Assembly (NCBI RefSeq): GCF_029868325.1
Contig: NZ_JARWNW010000261.1
Location: forward strand, 58,469 to 122,468
Source of the DNA: Nocardia carnea
Lineage (GTDB): Bacteria > Actinomycetota > Actinomycetes > Mycobacteriales > Mycobacteriaceae
Reading direction: 5' to 3'
DNA length: 64,000 nt
Part shown: piece by piece, positions 44,105-55,613 of the stretch
Position numbering within the stretch: position 1 is the stretch's first letter
Layout of the letters: every line of letters starts with the position of its first letter
Notes under the pieces: model-generated
What the model was told of the DNA's origin: nothing
Database searches by the model: none
What the model saw: only the letters and a program-made list of their open reading frames with translations
Program-made: the position numbers and the translations under genes

Positions 44105-44131
44105 GGGGCATCCACGGCGGATGGGTGCCCC
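44105..44131. terminator. Hairpin after irtB
   Basis: GGGGCA (44105-44110) pairs with TGCCCC (44126-44131), with flanking bases adding partial pairing; the loop is 15 bases. Position just after the irtB stop and before a new promoter with iron boxes fits a terminator, though the stem is short. Confidence 0.45.
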
Positions 44132-44189
44132 GCTTCTGTGCGGAATCCAAGGGCCGAGAAATGTTGAATACATCCCATTTCTGTTTGGG

Positions 44190-44208
44190 TTAGCTTAGGC
44201 TAAGCTAC
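44190..44208. promoter_or_regulatory. IdeR-type iron box 1 upstream of the NRPS operon
   Basis: TTAGCTTAGGCTAAGCTAC matches 16 of 19 consensus positions, with a perfect 17-bp palindrome TAGCTTAG-G-CTAAGCTA. It lies 150 bp before the NRPS start. Confidence 0.75.
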
Positions 44209-44299
44209 ATTTGGTTACCCTGATGCGCCGGCGCTCATGGTTGCGCTGCGGTGCAGCGGTTTCCGTGCGGCAACCGATCGTCTCAGCATTGGTAAGTAC

Positions 44300-44329
44300 A
44301 CCCTAATTTATTAGGGTAGGCTAAGTCTG
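44300..44329. promoter_or_regulatory. Iron box 2 plus overlapping AT-rich palindrome before the NRPS operon
   Basis: TTAGGGTAGGCTAAGTCTG (44311-44329) matches 13 of 19 IdeR positions. It overlaps a separate perfect palindrome ACCCTAA-TTTA-TTAGGGT (44300-44317). Together they lie 28-58 bp before the start codon, where a repressor would block transcription. Confidence 0.6.
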
Positions 44330-44357
44330 CAATACGTGATCTTCGAGAGGCGTCCTC

Positions 44358-47300
44358 ATGGTGGTTGCTCGTCCAGAGGCGGGCCCGGATATCGATATCC
44401 GGGCGGAAGTGGGAGCGATCCTGGGTATTTCACCGGAGTCTCTCGACCTGGATACCGACCTGGTTACGCAGGGTCTCGATTCGCTGCGCATGATGCGACT
44501 GGCCGGCCGGTGGCGTAAGCAGGGACTGGATATCGACTTCGCGCGCCTCGCCACGGCGCCGACGATCGGTGCGTGGTCGCTGCTGCTGCGGCCCGGTGAC
44601 CCCGCGGACCGGCGCGGCTCCACCGAGGACGCTGCTCCCGCAATCGATATCGAGCAGCCCTTCCCCTTGGCGCCGATGCAGCACGCGTACTGGATCGGCC
44701 GCTCCCCGAGCCTCGCCTACGGTGGTGTGGCCGCCCACCTCTACGTGGAGTTCGACGGCCGCGAAATCGACCCCGAACGCTTCCGGGCGGCCGTGGCCGC
44801 CCTGGTCGCGCGACACCCGATGCTGCGCCTGCGGGTACTGCCCGACGGCCGGCAGCTCATCGGGCAGCACGCGGCAGTGTGTGCGGTACACGATCTGTCG
44901 TCGGAAACACCGCAGGCGGCCGCCGAGATCCTGGAACGCCGCCGTGGCGAGGGGACACACCGGGCGCTGCCGGTCGAGGACGGCGAGGTGCTGCGCGTCG
45001 AACTGACCCGGCTGCCCGCCGGGGGCGCGCGGGTGCACCTCGACGTGGACATGATCGCCGCCGATGCCATGAGCTACCGGGTGCTCGTCGACGATCTGGC
45101 CCGTCTCTACCGGGGCGAGGAACTGCCGGAATTGGGCGTGACCTTCCCGGAACTGTCGGCGCAGCGCGCCGGGCGCAGCGCACGCGCCGAGGATATCGCC
45201 TGGTGGCGGGAGAAGATCGCCGATCTGCCGGGCCCACCGGAACTCCCGGTGAACGAGGACCGGACCGGCGGCGCCGCCACCGTGCGGTTGCATCACGTGA
45301 TCGATGCCGGTGACCGGCGCCGGCTGGAGGAACACGCGCATCGCCGTGGCGTGACCCCCGCGGCCGCGGTGGCGGCCGTTTTCGCCGAAGCCGTCGGCGC
45401 GTACTCGGCCACCCCGCACTTTCTGCTCACCGTGCCGCTGTTCGATCGGGACATGGGGCATGCCGATATCGACAAGGTGGTCGGCGATTTCACGTCCTCG
45501 CTCGTGGTCGATGCCGATCTGCGGGCGCCCGCGACCCTGGCCGAACGAGCCGGGCAGATGCGTGCCGCGATGCACGAGGCCGCTGCGCACGGCAGCTTCG
45601 GTGGACTGGAGGTACTGCGCGAACTCAGCCGCCGGCGCGGCGAACCCGTGGTGTCGCCGGTGGTTTTCACCAGCGCGCTGGGCCTCGGTGAACTCTTCTC
45701 GCAAGCCGTCACCGATGTGTTGGGTGCGCCGGCCTGGATCGTCTCGCAGGGTCCGCAGGTGTTGCTGGACGCCCAGGTCACCGAGGTGTCGGGTGGACTT
45801 CTGCTGAACTGGGACGTGCGCGCGTCCGACCTCGAACTCCGGACCGCACAGGCGATGTTCGCCTACTACGTGCGCCTGCTGGACCTGCTGATCGCGGGGG
45901 ACTGGGATATCCCCGCGCCCGACCCGGTACCGGACGAGGTGCGCGCGCAGCGGCGGGCGACCGAGCGGGCGCTTTCCGCGACCGACGTGTTCGACGGCAC
46001 GCTGCACGGGAATTTCCTGGCCGCGGCCGAACGCCGTGGCGACGCGCCCGCCGTCGTCACCGACACCCGGACCTGGACCCATCGCGAGGCCGCCGGCGAG
46101 GCGCGACGCGTTGCGGGTGCCCTGCACGCCGCGGGAGTGCGTTCCGGTGACACCGTGATCGTCGACCTGCGCAAGAGCGGTGACCAGATCATTGCCGTGC
46201 TCGGCGTGCTGACCGCCGGTGCCACCTACGTGCCGGTGGCACCCACCCAGCCGCGGGTGCGCCGGGCCCGGATCGCCACGGTCGCGACCCCTGCCGCCGT
46301 GCTCACCGATCGGCCCGAGCGCTGGGCGGATTCGCCGAACCCGGTGCTCGATATCGCGACCGCGCGTACCGCCCCGGCGGTCGAGCCGGTGCCGGTCTCG
46401 CCGGATGCGCTCGCCTACATCCTGTTCACCTCGGGCTCGACCGGACAGCCCAAGGCGGTCGAGGTCTCCCATCGTGCCGCCGTCGCCACCCTCACCGATC
46501 TGACCGGGCGCTACCGCCTCGGTGCCGGGGACCGCAGCCTGCTGGTCTCGTCGCTGGAGTTCGATCTCTCCGTCTTCGATATCTTCGGGTTGCTCGCCGT
46601 CGGCGGCGCAGTGGTGGTCCCGGGCGCCGACGAGGACACCAAGGTGGACGAATGGTCCCGGCAACTGCGCGAGGGTGCGGTCACCGTACTCAACTGTGTG
46701 CCCTCGATCCTGGGCATGCTGCTGGACCTGGCGCCGCTGCCCGAATCGCTGCGCGTGGTGATCATGGGCGGTGACAAGGTACCGGTCTCCCTGCTCGACC
46801 GGGTGGCGCGGCGGCTACCGGACTGCCGGGTCGCCGGCCTCGGCGGAACCACCGAAACCGCGATCCACTCCACCATCTGCGAAGCCGCCGAGGTGCCAGC
46901 GGGTGCGGCGTTCGTCCCCTACGGTATCCCGCTGGACGGTGTGCGGTGCCGGGCGGTCGACAGCACCGGCCGGGACCGGCCCGATCTCGTCCCCGGCGAG
47001 CTGTGGATCGGCGGTGTCGGCGTGGCCGACGGATACCGGAGCGACCCGGAGCGCACCGCGGACCGGTTCGTGGACTACGACGGCGTCCGCTGGTACCGGA
47101 CCGGAGATATGGTGCGCTACCTGCCGGGTGGCTTCCTCGACTTCCTCGGCCGGGCCGATCACATGGTCAAGATTCGCGGTTATCGCGTGGAACTCGGCGA
47201 GGTCGAAGCGGGCCTGCTGACCCTGGACACCGTCACCGCCGCGGTGGCCTGGTCCGACGGAAAAGAACTGTGCGCGGCGGTGACCGCCGGAACCTCGGAG

Positions 47301-48356
47301 GGTCCGGCGATCCGCGCGGCACTCACCGAAGTACTGCCGCCGCATATGATTCCGCGGACGGTTACCGTGCTCGACGAGCTGCCGCTGACCTCGAACGGCA
47401 AATACGATCGCGTCGCGGTCGGAACCCTCGTCGCGGCCGTCGATCGGATCGGATCCGTCGCCCCCCGTACGCCGCTGGAGACCGCTCTCGTCACCGTGCT
47501 CGGCGAGCTGCTGAGTACCCGGCCGATCGGGGTCACCGACGATTTCATCGCTCTCGGTGGCGATTCCGTGCTGGCCACCGCATTCGTCGCCCAGGTACGC
47601 CAATGGCTGGACGTTCCGCGTCTGACGGTGTCCGATATCTTCCGGCGGCGCACCCTGGCGGCACTGGCCGAACGACTGGTCGAACTGGAAGGGGAGCGGA
47701 CCGCGCAGGTCGCCGAGATCTTCCTCGACGTGATCCAGCTGTCCGACGAGCAGGTCCGGGCCGAGGTCGGTGACGGTACGGCGACCTATCACTTCCAATC
47801 CCGCAGAATCGATGTGGACCGCGATTCGGAATCGGTGCACCGATGGCTCACCCATCCCAAATCCCACTACTGGGACATGCTGAACAGTTCGCTCGCCGAT
47901 GTGGAGAAAATGATCCGCGATGCCGAGGCCGATCCGGACCCGCGTTTCGGTATGCGCATCGGGTATTTCGAGGGTGAACGTCAGTTCCTGTTCGAGTTGT
48001 ACAACCCGCTGACCAGCGATCTGGCCCAGCCGGGGACGGGCTATGTGCACGAAACCGGTGATATCGGCATGCATCTGCTGGTCTCCAGCAGTGAACGGCG
48101 GCTGCCCGGTTTCACCGGTGCGGTGATGCTGCACATCATGCGCACCGCTTTCGACGAGGCCGGTGCACGCCGGGTGGTGGTCGAACCGGATGTGCGTAAT
48201 ACCGATGTGCAGCGGCTCAATGCCGCCGTCGGCTTCCGGGTCGCGGGGGATTTCCCGGTCCCGGGCAAAACCGCCCGGCTCAGCTACTGCACCGGTGACG
48301 ATTTCGTCCACGCGACCGATAACGGCCGCACCCTGGCCGGAGAGGCCGTGTCGTGA
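44358..48356 (+). CDS. NRPS ArCP-Cy-A-PCP fused to a C-terminal GNAT acyltransferase
   Basis: A 1332-residue protein. The aryl carrier protein has Ser42 (QGLDSLRMM); the Cy domain has DMIAAD near 230; the A domain has [10 protein letters not shown] near 690 and code DLFNIGLIH, which I read as Ser/Thr; the PCP has [11 protein letters not shown] near 1066. Up to there it parallels MbtB, making a hydroxyphenyl-oxazoline. In place of MbtB's thioesterase, residues about 1140-1320 form a GNAT domain ([43 protein letters not shown]) of the IucB/RhbD/MbtK type, which acylates N-hydroxy-diamines or N-hydroxylysine. The fusion implies that aryl-oxazoline formation and hydroxamate formation occur on one protein. 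The ATG at 44358 has GAGAGG upstream. It overlaps the next gene by four bases. Confidence 0.92.
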   Translation: MVVARPEAGPDIDIRAEVGAILGISPESLDLDTDLVTQGLDSLRMMRLAGRWRKQGLDIDFARLATAPTIGAWSLLLRPGDPADRRGSTEDAAPAIDIEQPFPLAPMQHAYWIGRSPSLAYGGVAAHLYVEFDGREIDPERFRAAVAALVARHPMLRLRVLPDGRQLIGQHAAVCAVHDLSSETPQAAAEILERRRGEGTHRALPVEDGEVLRVELTRLPAGGARVHLDVDMIAADAMSYRVLVDDLARLYRGEELPELGVTFPELSAQRAGRSARAEDIAWWREKIADLPGPPELPVNEDRTGGAATVRLHHVIDAGDRRRLEEHAHRRGVTPAAAVAAVFAEAVGAYSATPHFLLTVPLFDRDMGHADIDKVVGDFTSSLVVDADLRAPATLAERAGQMRAAMHEAAAHGSFGGLEVLRELSRRRGEPVVSPVVFTSALGLGELFSQAVTDVLGAPAWIVSQGPQVLLDAQVTEVSGGLLLNWDVRASDLELRTAQAMFAYYVRLLDLLIAGDWDIPAPDPVPDEVRAQRRATERALSATDVFDGTLHGNFLAAAERRGDAPAVVTDTRTWTHREAAGEARRVAGALHAAGVRSGDTVIVDLRKSGDQIIAVLGVLTAGATYVPVAPTQPRVRRARIATVATPAAVLTDRPERWADSPNPVLDIATARTAPAVEPVPVSPDALAYILFTSGSTGQPKAVEVSHRAAVATLTDLTGRYRLGAGDRSLLVSSLEFDLSVFDIFGLLAVGGAVVVPGADEDTKVDEWSRQLREGAVTVLNCVPSILGMLLDLAPLPESLRVVIMGGDKVPVSLLDRVARRLPDCRVAGLGGTTETAIHSTICEAAEVPAGAAFVPYGIPLDGVRCRAVDSTGRDRPDLVPGELWIGGVGVADGYRSDPERTADRFVDYDGVRWYRTGDMVRYLPGGFLDFLGRADHMVKIRGYRVELGEVEAGLLTLDTVTAAVAWSDGKELCAAVTAGTSEGPAIRAALTEVLPPHMIPRTVTVLDELPLTSNGKYDRVAVGTLVAAVDRIGSVAPRTPLETALVTVLGELLSTRPIGVTDDFIALGGDSVLATAFVAQVRQWLDVPRLTVSDIFRRRTLAALAERLVELEGERTAQVAEIFLDVIQLSDEQVRAEVGDGTATYHFQSRRIDVDRDSESVHRWLTHPKSHYWDMLNSSLADVEKMIRDAEADPDPRFGMRIGYFEGERQFLFELYNPLTSDLAQPGTGYVHETGDIGMHLLVSSSERRLPGFTGAVMLHIMRTAFDEAGARRVVVEPDVRNTDVQRLNAAVGFRVAGDFPVPGKTARLSYCTGDDFVHATDNGRTLAGEAVS

Positions 48357-50185
48357 GTATCGATGTCCCGGGGGCCACCGCGGTGCCCGTCGCCGTGTCC
48401 TCGTACCGGCAGGAGTACAACACCCGGCTCGCGCGCAAAATACTGTCCGAGTTCTGTCATGAACGGTTCCTCCGGCCCACCGAGCTGTCGCCGGGTGAGT
48501 ACGTGGTCCATTCCGACGATCGTGAGACCGAGTACCGGTTCCGGGCCGAGGTGCTCGCACTCGACAGCTGGTGTATCGACGCGGCGTCGCTGCGGCGAAT
48601 CCGCCGGGGCGAGCATGTGCGGATCGACTCGATCGATCTGCTCGTCGACTTGAGCGACAGCCTCGGCATCCGGGCCGATGCGCTACCGGAGTATCTCGAG
48701 GAGTTCACCAACACCGCCGCGATCGGCATGAATCGCCCGGATGCCCGCCGGATCCCGGCGGCGGACCTGGCGGGCGCGGATTTCCAGACCATCGAGAAAA
48801 CGATGACCGAGGGGCATCCCTGCCTGGTCGCCAATGCGGGCCGGCTCGGATTCGGTGCCGGCGATATCGAGCGGTACGCCCCGGAATCGGGCGCTCGTTT
48901 CGCGCTGCTCTGGGTCGCGGTGCTGCGGGCGAACACCGATTTCGCTGCGATGTCGGGTGTCGACTACGACAGCCTGGTGCGGGACGAACTCGGGGCGGAC
49001 ACGCTGGCCCGGTTCGATCGTGTGCTCACCGACCAGGATCTCGATCCGGCGTCCTACTACTACATGCCGGTACATCCGTGGCAATGGGCCGCGAAAATCG
49101 CCCGGATCTATGCCTTCGATATCGCGGAAGGCCGGATCGTGCCGCTGGGTGCCGGACCGGACCGGTACCAGCCGCAGCAGTCCATCCGGACCCTGTTCAA
49201 CGTATCGGTCCCGGCCCGGCACTACGTGAAAACGGCGCTGTCCATCGTCAATATGGGCTTCACCCGCGGAATGTCCGCCGATTACATGCGCACCACCCCG
49301 CTGATCAACGACTGGGTCCGCAACCGGTTGGACGGCGACCGGTATCTGGCCTCGATCGGTTTCGAGATCATCTACGAGGTCGCCGCCATCGGCTACCGCA
49401 ACCCCACGCTCACCGCGATCACCCGGCCGGGTTCGGAGTACCGCAAACTGCTGAGCGCGCTGTGGCGGGAAAGCCCCGTTTCCCGGGTAGCCGACCACGA
49501 GCAGCTGACCACCATGGCAGCGCTGCTGCATATCGACCACTACGGTGTTCCGCTGGTAGGCGCGTTCATCGAAGCCTCCGGAATGGCCGCGCAGGAATGG
49601 CTGGCCCGATATCTGCGGGTTTATCTGCACCCGATCATCTATCTCCTCTACCGCTACGAGTTCAAATTCTCGCCCCACGGCGAGAACCTGATCCTCGTCC
49701 TCGACGGCGGCGTACCCGTGCGCGCGATTCTCAAGGACATCGGTGAGGAGATCTCCAGCTTCGGTGCCCCCGACGATATTCCCCAAGCCTGCCGGCGGGC
49801 GGTGTCCGAGGAAGCCGACGAGATACGCAATCTGGGTGTGCTCTCGGATGTCTTCGACGATTTCCTGCGCCATCTCGCATTGCTGCTGCACGAGAGCGGG
49901 CTGGTCACCGACGAGGACTTCTGGGCCACCGTCGCGCGCAGTGTCGGCGAATTCCAGGCCGGGCATCCGGATCTGGCCGAGCGCTTCGCCAAGTGGGACC
50001 TTTTCGCGCCCACCTTCCAAGCCATTCATCTGAATCGCCTGCAGATATCGAACAACCGCCGCATGGTGAATCTCGGCGACTCGTATTCGACACTGGTGGA
50101 CAACGATCATGCGCTGGTGAATCCCCTCGCCCGGCACCGGTCCACCGTCGCGGCGGCCTCCGGAGAGGGGGTGCATGCCGCATGA
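48353..50185 (+). CDS. NIS siderophore synthetase, IucA/IucC family (DesD/AlcC-like)
   Basis: A 610-residue ATP-dependent ligase joining a carboxylate to an amine or hydroxyl through an acyl adenylate. Family landmarks: [36 protein letters not shown] split over 49183-49256, [43 protein letters not shown] and [16 protein letters not shown] near the end. The [13 protein letters not shown] and RLQISNN blocks resemble type C enzymes such as DesD, which link N-hydroxy-N-succinyl-cadaverine units; type A/B citrate enzymes are the alternative. The GTG at 48353 overlaps the NRPS stop, with GGAGAGG upstream. With the decarboxylase, monooxygenase and GNAT of this operon it completes a desferrioxamine-type set. 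Confidence 0.9.
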   Translation: MSIDVPGATAVPVAVSSYRQEYNTRLARKILSEFCHERFLRPTELSPGEYVVHSDDRETEYRFRAEVLALDSWCIDAASLRRIRRGEHVRIDSIDLLVDLSDSLGIRADALPEYLEEFTNTAAIGMNRPDARRIPAADLAGADFQTIEKTMTEGHPCLVANAGRLGFGAGDIERYAPESGARFALLWVAVLRANTDFAAMSGVDYDSLVRDELGADTLARFDRVLTDQDLDPASYYYMPVHPWQWAAKIARIYAFDIAEGRIVPLGAGPDRYQPQQSIRTLFNVSVPARHYVKTALSIVNMGFTRGMSADYMRTTPLINDWVRNRLDGDRYLASIGFEIIYEVAAIGYRNPTLTAITRPGSEYRKLLSALWRESPVSRVADHEQLTTMAALLHIDHYGVPLVGAFIEASGMAAQEWLARYLRVYLHPIIYLLYRYEFKFSPHGENLILVLDGGVPVRAILKDIGEEISSFGAPDDIPQACRRAVSEEADEIRNLGVLSDVFDDFLRHLALLLHESGLVTDEDFWATVARSVGEFQAGHPDLAERFAKWDLFAPTFQAIHLNRLQISNNRRMVNLGDSYSTLVDNDHALVNPLARHRSTVAAASGEGVHAA

Positions 50186-52530
50186 GCACCGCAAACGAAC
50201 TCCCGCCCGACCTGGAAATCCTCCGGGACGAACGGGGCATCCCGCATATCGTCGCGGACTCGGCCGAGGGTGCACTGTTCGGCCAGGGATACGCGTGCGG
50301 TATCGACCGCGCCTGGCAGATCGAATTCCTGCGGCTGCGTGCCGAAGGACGCACCGCGGAGATTTTCGGCGCGGACACCGTCGAATGGGACACCTTCGCC
50401 CGCCGCGCCGGAATGGAACGCGCTGCCCGCCGGATCTATCTGGCCTCCTCGGCGCGCACCCGCGCCCTGCTCACGGCCTATTCCGAAGGGGTCACCAGCA
50501 CCCTCGATACGGTCGAAACCCCCGAGCTGACCGAACTCGCGCACCGCCCGGCGCCGTGGCAGCCGTGGACACCGATCGCGGTGTTCCTGATGCACCACAT
50601 CCTGTTCGGCCGATTCCTCACCAAACTGTGGCGGCTGCATGCGGTGCGCGCGCTCGGCCGGGAAGCGTTGACCCTCTTCGATTGCGAGGGTGTGGACCCG
50701 GCCGGCGAGACCGTGCCCGAGTATCCGGACGACGCGTTCCTCACCGAACTGCTCGCGCAATTCCCCACGGGACCCGGTGCGAGTAACGCGGTGACGGAGT
50801 CGTTCGGTGACGCCCTGTCCGGTAGCAATGCCTGGGGTGTCGCTGCGGCGCGCACCGCCACCGGAGCACCGCTGATCGCCGGCGACCCGCACCGGTTCCT
50901 GGAACTGCCCGGCATCTACCAGCAGTTCCATGTGGCGGCACCGGAATTCGACGTCGTCGGGTTCGCGTTCGCCGGGGTACCCGGCACACCACATTTCGCG
51001 CACGCGGGGACCGTGGCCTGGGGCATCACCAACGGGATGGCCGACTACCAGGATCTGTACGTCGAGCGTCTCGCCCGGGCCGGTACCGGCGTGTTCGCGG
51101 AGACCGCTACCGGACGCCGCCCGGCCGAGACCGCCACCGAGCGGATTCTGGTGCGCGACGGCGACCCGGTCGAGATCGAGATCGTCACCACGGGCAACGG
51201 CGCCGTCGTCTTCGGCGGCCCGGACGCACCGTTCGCGGTGAGCCTGCGCTCGCCCATGCTCACCGATCCCGGCACGACCTTCGACGCCGCACTGGATCTG
51301 CTGTTCGCCCGGACGACCGCCGATGTGGAAGCCGCACTCACCCGATGGGTGGAGCCCGTCAACCGGATCGTCGTCGCCGATACGACGGGGCGGCTCACCC
51401 ACCATGTCACCGGCAAGTTCCCCCGGCGGGCCCCAGAGAACTACTGGCTGCCGGTACCCGGCTGGGACGAGCGCTACCAGTGGCGCGGTTACGTCACCGA
51501 GTCGGTGCGCGACGAACGGTTCGACGCTACCGTGCCCGGCTATTCGGTGATCGCGAACCAGCGCATTCCGGACAACCCTGCGCTGCAACCGACCACCACC
51601 GAAACCGTGCCGCCCCATCGCGCCGCCCGCATCGATACGCTGCTCGCCGAGGCCCCGGCCGTGACAGTGGCCGAGTGCGCACGCGTCCATGCCGATGTGC
51701 ACAACGCGGCCGCCGGCGCCCTGGTGCGCCTGCTCCCGCCGCTGACCGGGTTGAGTGCGGACGCCGACCGGTTGCGCGGACGGCTGCTGGAGTGGGACCT
51801 CCGGATGCACGCCGACAGTACCGACGCGTACCTGTTCGCCGAAGTGCGCGCTCATCTGGTCCGGGCGATCACCGCCGACCCCGCGCTGTCCGGGCTCGCC
51901 GCACCGCACGGGTTCGGCGTCACCTTCACCCCGTGGTTCGTGGCGCAGACCCGGATCGCGGCCGCACTGGAATCGGTGGTCGGCGGTGCCGGGGCGCTGG
52001 GCGTGGATATCGCCCGGTTGCTCGCCGGCGCACTCGAGGCGGTCGCGGAATCCGCCGCCGCTGCGACGCCCCTTCCGACGTGGGGGAGTGTGCACGTGCT
52101 CGCGCCGATCCACGGATGGGATCTCGTCGGGGCGACGGCGAAACATCCCGAGATCGCGCGGCAGCTCCGCCCGCGACCACAGCCGCTGGGCGGGGATGCC
52201 GAATGCGTGATGGCCAACGGCAGTGCGGTGGGCTTTTCCCACGCGTGCGGTGCCGGGTCGGCCGCGCGCTACGCGTGGGACCTGGCCGACCGGGACGCGA
52301 GCCGGTGGATCGTGCCGCTGGGCGTCAGCGGCGACCCAGGGTCCCCCTGGTTCGAGGATCAGGCGCCGCTGTGGGCGCGCGGGGAACTGATCGACATTGT
52401 CAGCGACTGGACGGTACTGCGGGATACCGCGGTATCGCGCGACGAATTCACCCGAATTGCCGGAACTTTGCGGCGCGCGCCCGCGGCACCGGCGCAGTCC
52501 CCGATCGGCCCGACGCAGGAAGAAGTATGA
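50182..52530 (+). CDS. Ntn-hydrolase of the penicillin/aculeacin acylase family
   Basis: A 782-residue precursor that should self-cleave into alpha and beta chains at Gly214-Ser215 (SGSNAWGV), the Ser becoming the N-terminal nucleophile of the beta chain. Other family marks: [24 protein letters not shown] near the start, the [19 protein letters not shown] block, and [18 protein letters not shown]. PvdQ, a relative, removes a fatty acyl chain during pyoverdine maturation. No Sec signal peptide is evident ([14 protein letters not shown]), unlike PvdQ, so this one may act in the cytoplasm. The start overlaps the NIS gene stop by four bases, so it is an integral operon member. It may trim or transfer an acyl group during siderophore assembly; this is inference. 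Confidence 0.88.
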   Translation: MSTANELPPDLEILRDERGIPHIVADSAEGALFGQGYACGIDRAWQIEFLRLRAEGRTAEIFGADTVEWDTFARRAGMERAARRIYLASSARTRALLTAYSEGVTSTLDTVETPELTELAHRPAPWQPWTPIAVFLMHHILFGRFLTKLWRLHAVRALGREALTLFDCEGVDPAGETVPEYPDDAFLTELLAQFPTGPGASNAVTESFGDALSGSNAWGVAAARTATGAPLIAGDPHRFLELPGIYQQFHVAAPEFDVVGFAFAGVPGTPHFAHAGTVAWGITNGMADYQDLYVERLARAGTGVFAETATGRRPAETATERILVRDGDPVEIEIVTTGNGAVVFGGPDAPFAVSLRSPMLTDPGTTFDAALDLLFARTTADVEAALTRWVEPVNRIVVADTTGRLTHHVTGKFPRRAPENYWLPVPGWDERYQWRGYVTESVRDERFDATVPGYSVIANQRIPDNPALQPTTTETVPPHRAARIDTLLAEAPAVTVAECARVHADVHNAAAGALVRLLPPLTGLSADADRLRGRLLEWDLRMHADSTDAYLFAEVRAHLVRAITADPALSGLAAPHGFGVTFTPWFVAQTRIAAALESVVGGAGALGVDIARLLAGALEAVAESAAAATPLPTWGSVHVLAPIHGWDLVGATAKHPEIARQLRPRPQPLGGDAECVMANGSAVGFSHACGAGSAARYAWDLADRDASRWIVPLGVSGDPGSPWFEDQAPLWARGELIDIVSDWTVLRDTAVSRDEFTRIAGTLRRAPAAPAQSPIGPTQEEV

Positions 52531-53978
52531 CGACCTTACTGACCGACGCGCGACTGGAAGTCCTGCGGCGGCGCCTGGCTGTCGCGGGGGCCGGCGGCAG
52601 CCCGGCGGCGCATCCCGCGACTGCCGAAGCGGCTGCCCCCGCCGGCCTCACCGTCGCCGAACGCCGGATGTGGAAGATCTACCGGCTCGACCCGGATTCG
52701 GTATCCCACAACATCGGCCTGATCCTGGACTTCACCGGAGCCCATACGCTCGACTCGGTGATCGCCGCGTTCGAACTCATGGTGCGCGAAGCGGCGGTGC
52801 TCAGCTCGGTGATCGTCGCCACGGAGGAGGGGGACCCGCGCCGGGAACCCCGCGAGCACACCGGGCGCTGGATCGAACCCGGCGCCGTCTGGGAGTGGGG
52901 CACATTGCCGCCGCACGGCCCCGCGGGCGAGCCGATCGGCCGGGAGCAGATCCGGGCGGTGGCCGAGGCCGCGGCGCAGGCGCCGTTCGACCTGACCCGG
53001 GAGCCGCCGTTGCGGGCGCGGATCTTCGCGAATGCCGAGGGTGCGGTCACCGTAGTGCTGGTCGTCCATCACCTTGCCGTGGACGACACCTCCTGGCCGT
53101 TGCTGCTGGGCACCCTGATCTCCGGCGCCTGGCCCGCGGACGCCGGCCGGCCGTCCCGCCCGGCCCGGGCAGCGAGCCCCGGCGATATCGACCGGGCACT
53201 ACGGCACGCCCAGCAGACGTGGGCGGCCGCGGATATCCGGTATCCGCTATCCGGGGAGTTGCCGGGTGACAGTGCCGAACAGAGCTGGCTCGCCCCGCTC
53301 GTCGACGCCGCCGGTATCCGTCTCGAAACACCGATCGAGCCGGCGGACATCACGGCATTGGACGACGTCGCCCGCGACGTAGGCGCCACCCTCAACGCGC
53401 TGCTCATCGGCGTATGCGCGGTAAGCGTGTACGCGCTCACCGGAGCCTACGACCACGTCCTCCTGGTGCCCGCCGACAATCGTGACCCCGGGGACGGCCC
53501 CGACCGGGTCGGCTACAGCGGCAATATCGTCCCGATGCGTTTCCGCTTCGATCCCGCGGCGAGCGTGCGTGAATCCCTGCACGCGGCAGTCTCGGTGGTG
53601 TACCGGGCGATGGAATTCGCCACTGTCGACTACGGCACCGTGCTCACCGCCCTGCGGAACGCGGGCGGGCGCTTCCCCGTCGCCGAGATCATGGCTTCGG
53701 TGCGCAATGCGCCGCTCCGCGGTATCCCGGTGCCGGATCGGGGCCCGGTGCACTACGAATCCGTCTTCCACGGCGTCGGCAACTATCCGCTGACGCTGGC
53801 CTTCGAACGGGGCGCCGACGAGCGCGTCCACCTGGAGGTCGACTACCAGCCGGAGGCGGCCGGCGCCGATCTCGCCCGCGGTGCGGGTGCTGTGGTGTCG
53901 GCACTCGTCGCCGCCGTTCCGCGTACCTTGGACCGCCCCCTGGACGAACTCGTGCGGACCGTCCGCGAAACCACCTAG
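52527..53978 (+). CDS. Free-standing NRPS condensation-domain protein
   Basis: A 483-residue single condensation domain. The active-site motif is HHLAVDD (181-187), with the catalytic second His; Asp replaces the usual final Gly. [20 protein letters not shown] near the N-terminus and [15 protein letters not shown] near residue 330 fit C1-C2 and the C5 bridge. No A or carrier domain is present. It overlaps the Ntn-hydrolase gene by four bases. It could transfer the aryl-oxazoline acyl group from the preceding PCP, or the fatty acyl group from the ACP, onto the free amine of the N-hydroxy-diamine. The choice cannot be made from sequence. Confidence 0.85.
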   Translation: MTTLLTDARLEVLRRRLAVAGAGGSPAAHPATAEAAAPAGLTVAERRMWKIYRLDPDSVSHNIGLILDFTGAHTLDSVIAAFELMVREAAVLSSVIVATEEGDPRREPREHTGRWIEPGAVWEWGTLPPHGPAGEPIGREQIRAVAEAAAQAPFDLTREPPLRARIFANAEGAVTVVLVVHHLAVDDTSWPLLLGTLISGAWPADAGRPSRPARAASPGDIDRALRHAQQTWAAADIRYPLSGELPGDSAEQSWLAPLVDAAGIRLETPIEPADITALDDVARDVGATLNALLIGVCAVSVYALTGAYDHVLLVPADNRDPGDGPDRVGYSGNIVPMRFRFDPAASVRESLHAAVSVVYRAMEFATVDYGTVLTALRNAGGRFPVAEIMASVRNAPLRGIPVPDRGPVHYESVFHGVGNYPLTLAFERGADERVHLEVDYQPEAAGADLARGAGAVVSALVAAVPRTLDRPLDELVRTVRETT

Positions 53979-54071
53979 AACACGCTGTCGAAGAATGCGT
54001 CGCGCGTCGCGGTGGCGACGGACGGGGGTCGAACGCAGTCGTAATCCATATTCGAGTCGATGGGGCTACCC

Positions 54072-55613
54072 GTGTCAGAGATAATCGCATTCCCGCGAAG
54101 ACAGAGATCCGCCTTCGCCACGCCGGGAGACGGGTGGACGGCAATCGGCCACGGCCTCGCGCAGTTGGCCGGCCCGGTCGCTACCCAGCACCACGGCGCC
54201 CCGCTGCCCTGGGGCGATCCGGCCGACGTACTCGGCGCTGTGGCCGAGCAACTGGGCCCCGAGCAGGTACCCGACGACGGGGTGGGGGAGGCCGCGGCGC
54301 TCGACCGGGTGGCCGGACTGATCGCCGCCTACGGCCTGGACCTGACCCACCGGCATGCCGCGGCGCATCTCCAGCCGCCCGCGCTGCGCGTGGCCGTGAT
54401 TGCCGATGCGCTGGCCAGCGCCACCAACGCGTCACTGGACACCTACGATTCGGGTCCGGCGACATTGGCCATCGAGCAATGGACCATCAACGCACTTGCC
54501 CGGCTGGCCGGTTTCACCGAAGGCGCCGGTGGCGTTTTCGGCCCGGGTGGTTCCTACTCGAACCTGCTCGCGCTGCTGATCGCTCGCGACTACGGCGCCG
54601 CCCGGTTCGGGATCGATATCCGCGGCAACGGCGTGAGCGGCCTGCCCCGCCCGGTGGTGCTGTGTTCGCAGATCGCGCACTTCTCGGTCCACCGGGCCTG
54701 CGCCGCACTCGGTCTCGGGGAGAGCGCCGCGATCGGAGTCCCGGTCGATTCGGCGCACCGGATGATCCCGGAGGCCCTCGACGGGCTGCTCACCGAACTC
54801 GCCGAGAGCCACACCCCGCTGGCGGTCGTGGCCACGGCGGGCACCACCGATTTCGGTTCCGTCGATCCGCTGCCCGAGATCGCGGAGATCGCGGCGCGCC
54901 ACGAGGTCTGGATGCACGTCGATGCCGCATACGGTTTCGGCACGCTGTTCTCCGACCGGCTCGCCGGGCTGCTCACCGGACTGGATCGGGCCGATTCGGT
55001 GACCCTGGACCTGCACAAGGTCGGCTGGCAGCCGGCCGCCGCGAGTGTGCTGCTGCTCGCCGACCGGAATCGGTTCACCTCGCTGAACCGGTCGGTGGCC
55101 TACCTCAACCCGGACGACGATATCGAGGCCGGTTTCGGCGGCCTGCTCGGCCAGACCCTGCAGACCACCCGCCGCCCCGATGTGCTGAAAGTGCTGGCCA
55201 CCTTCCTCGCCTACGGTCGCACCGGGCTGGGCGGGATGCTCGATACCTGCCACGATCTGGCCCGCCACGCCGAGCGTCGGATCGCGACCGAACCGCAGCT
55301 CGAGCTCGTCGCACCGGTCACCATGACCACGGTCGTATTCCGCTACCGCTGCGAGGATCTCGACCTCGACCAGGTGAACGGGGAACTGCGCCGCCGCCTG
55401 ATCAGCTCCGGTAAGGCGCTCATCGGCCGTACGCAGGTATGCGTCCACGGCGAGGGCGAGCCCCGCACCTGCGTGAAGCTCACCCTGCTCAACCCCGAGA
55501 CCACCGAACGGGATATCGATGTCCTCTTCGACGAATTGCTGCGGGTGGGGCTGGAAGTGGAATCCGAAGGTCTGCGTAGCGCGCACGACGAGATGGTGAA
55601 GATCCATGAGTGA
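54072..55613 (+). CDS. PLP-dependent decarboxylase (lysine or diaminobutyrate decarboxylase, DesA/RhbB-like)
   Basis: A 513-residue group II decarboxylase. The PLP site has VATAGTTDFGSVDPL, the HVDAAYGFG Asp that contacts the pyridine nitrogen, and the Schiff-base Lys at residue 316 in LDLHKVGWQP. GVFGPGGSYSNLLALLIARD is the usual substrate/cofactor loop. GTG at 54072 is chosen (MSEIIAFPRR after translation); an in-frame ATG at 54060 adds four residues, and neither has a strong ribosome site. Family members in siderophore clusters decarboxylate lysine to cadaverine (DesA) or diaminobutyrate to diaminopropane (RhbB); the nearby NIS synthetase and hydroxylase fit either. It overlaps the monooxygenase gene by eight bases. 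Confidence 0.88.
   Translation: MSEIIAFPRRQRSAFATPGDGWTAIGHGLAQLAGPVATQHHGAPLPWGDPADVLGAVAEQLGPEQVPDDGVGEAAALDRVAGLIAAYGLDLTHRHAAAHLQPPALRVAVIADALASATNASLDTYDSGPATLAIEQWTINALARLAGFTEGAGGVFGPGGSYSNLLALLIARDYGAARFGIDIRGNGVSGLPRPVVLCSQIAHFSVHRACAALGLGESAAIGVPVDSAHRMIPEALDGLLTELAESHTPLAVVATAGTTDFGSVDPLPEIAEIAARHEVWMHVDAAYGFGTLFSDRLAGLLTGLDRADSVTLDLHKVGWQPAAASVLLLADRNRFTSLNRSVAYLNPDDDIEAGFGGLLGQTLQTTRRPDVLKVLATFLAYGRTGLGGMLDTCHDLARHAERRIATEPQLELVAPVTMTTVVFRYRCEDLDLDQVNGELRRRLISSGKALIGRTQVCVHGEGEPRTCVKLTLLNPETTERDIDVLFDELLRVGLEVESEGLRSAHDEMVKIHE

Noticed and set aside
42277..44178. A 633-codon minus-strand frame opposite irtB
   Set aside because: It overlaps an unambiguous ABC subunit and translates to low-complexity Arg/His/Gln-rich text; treated as a shadow.
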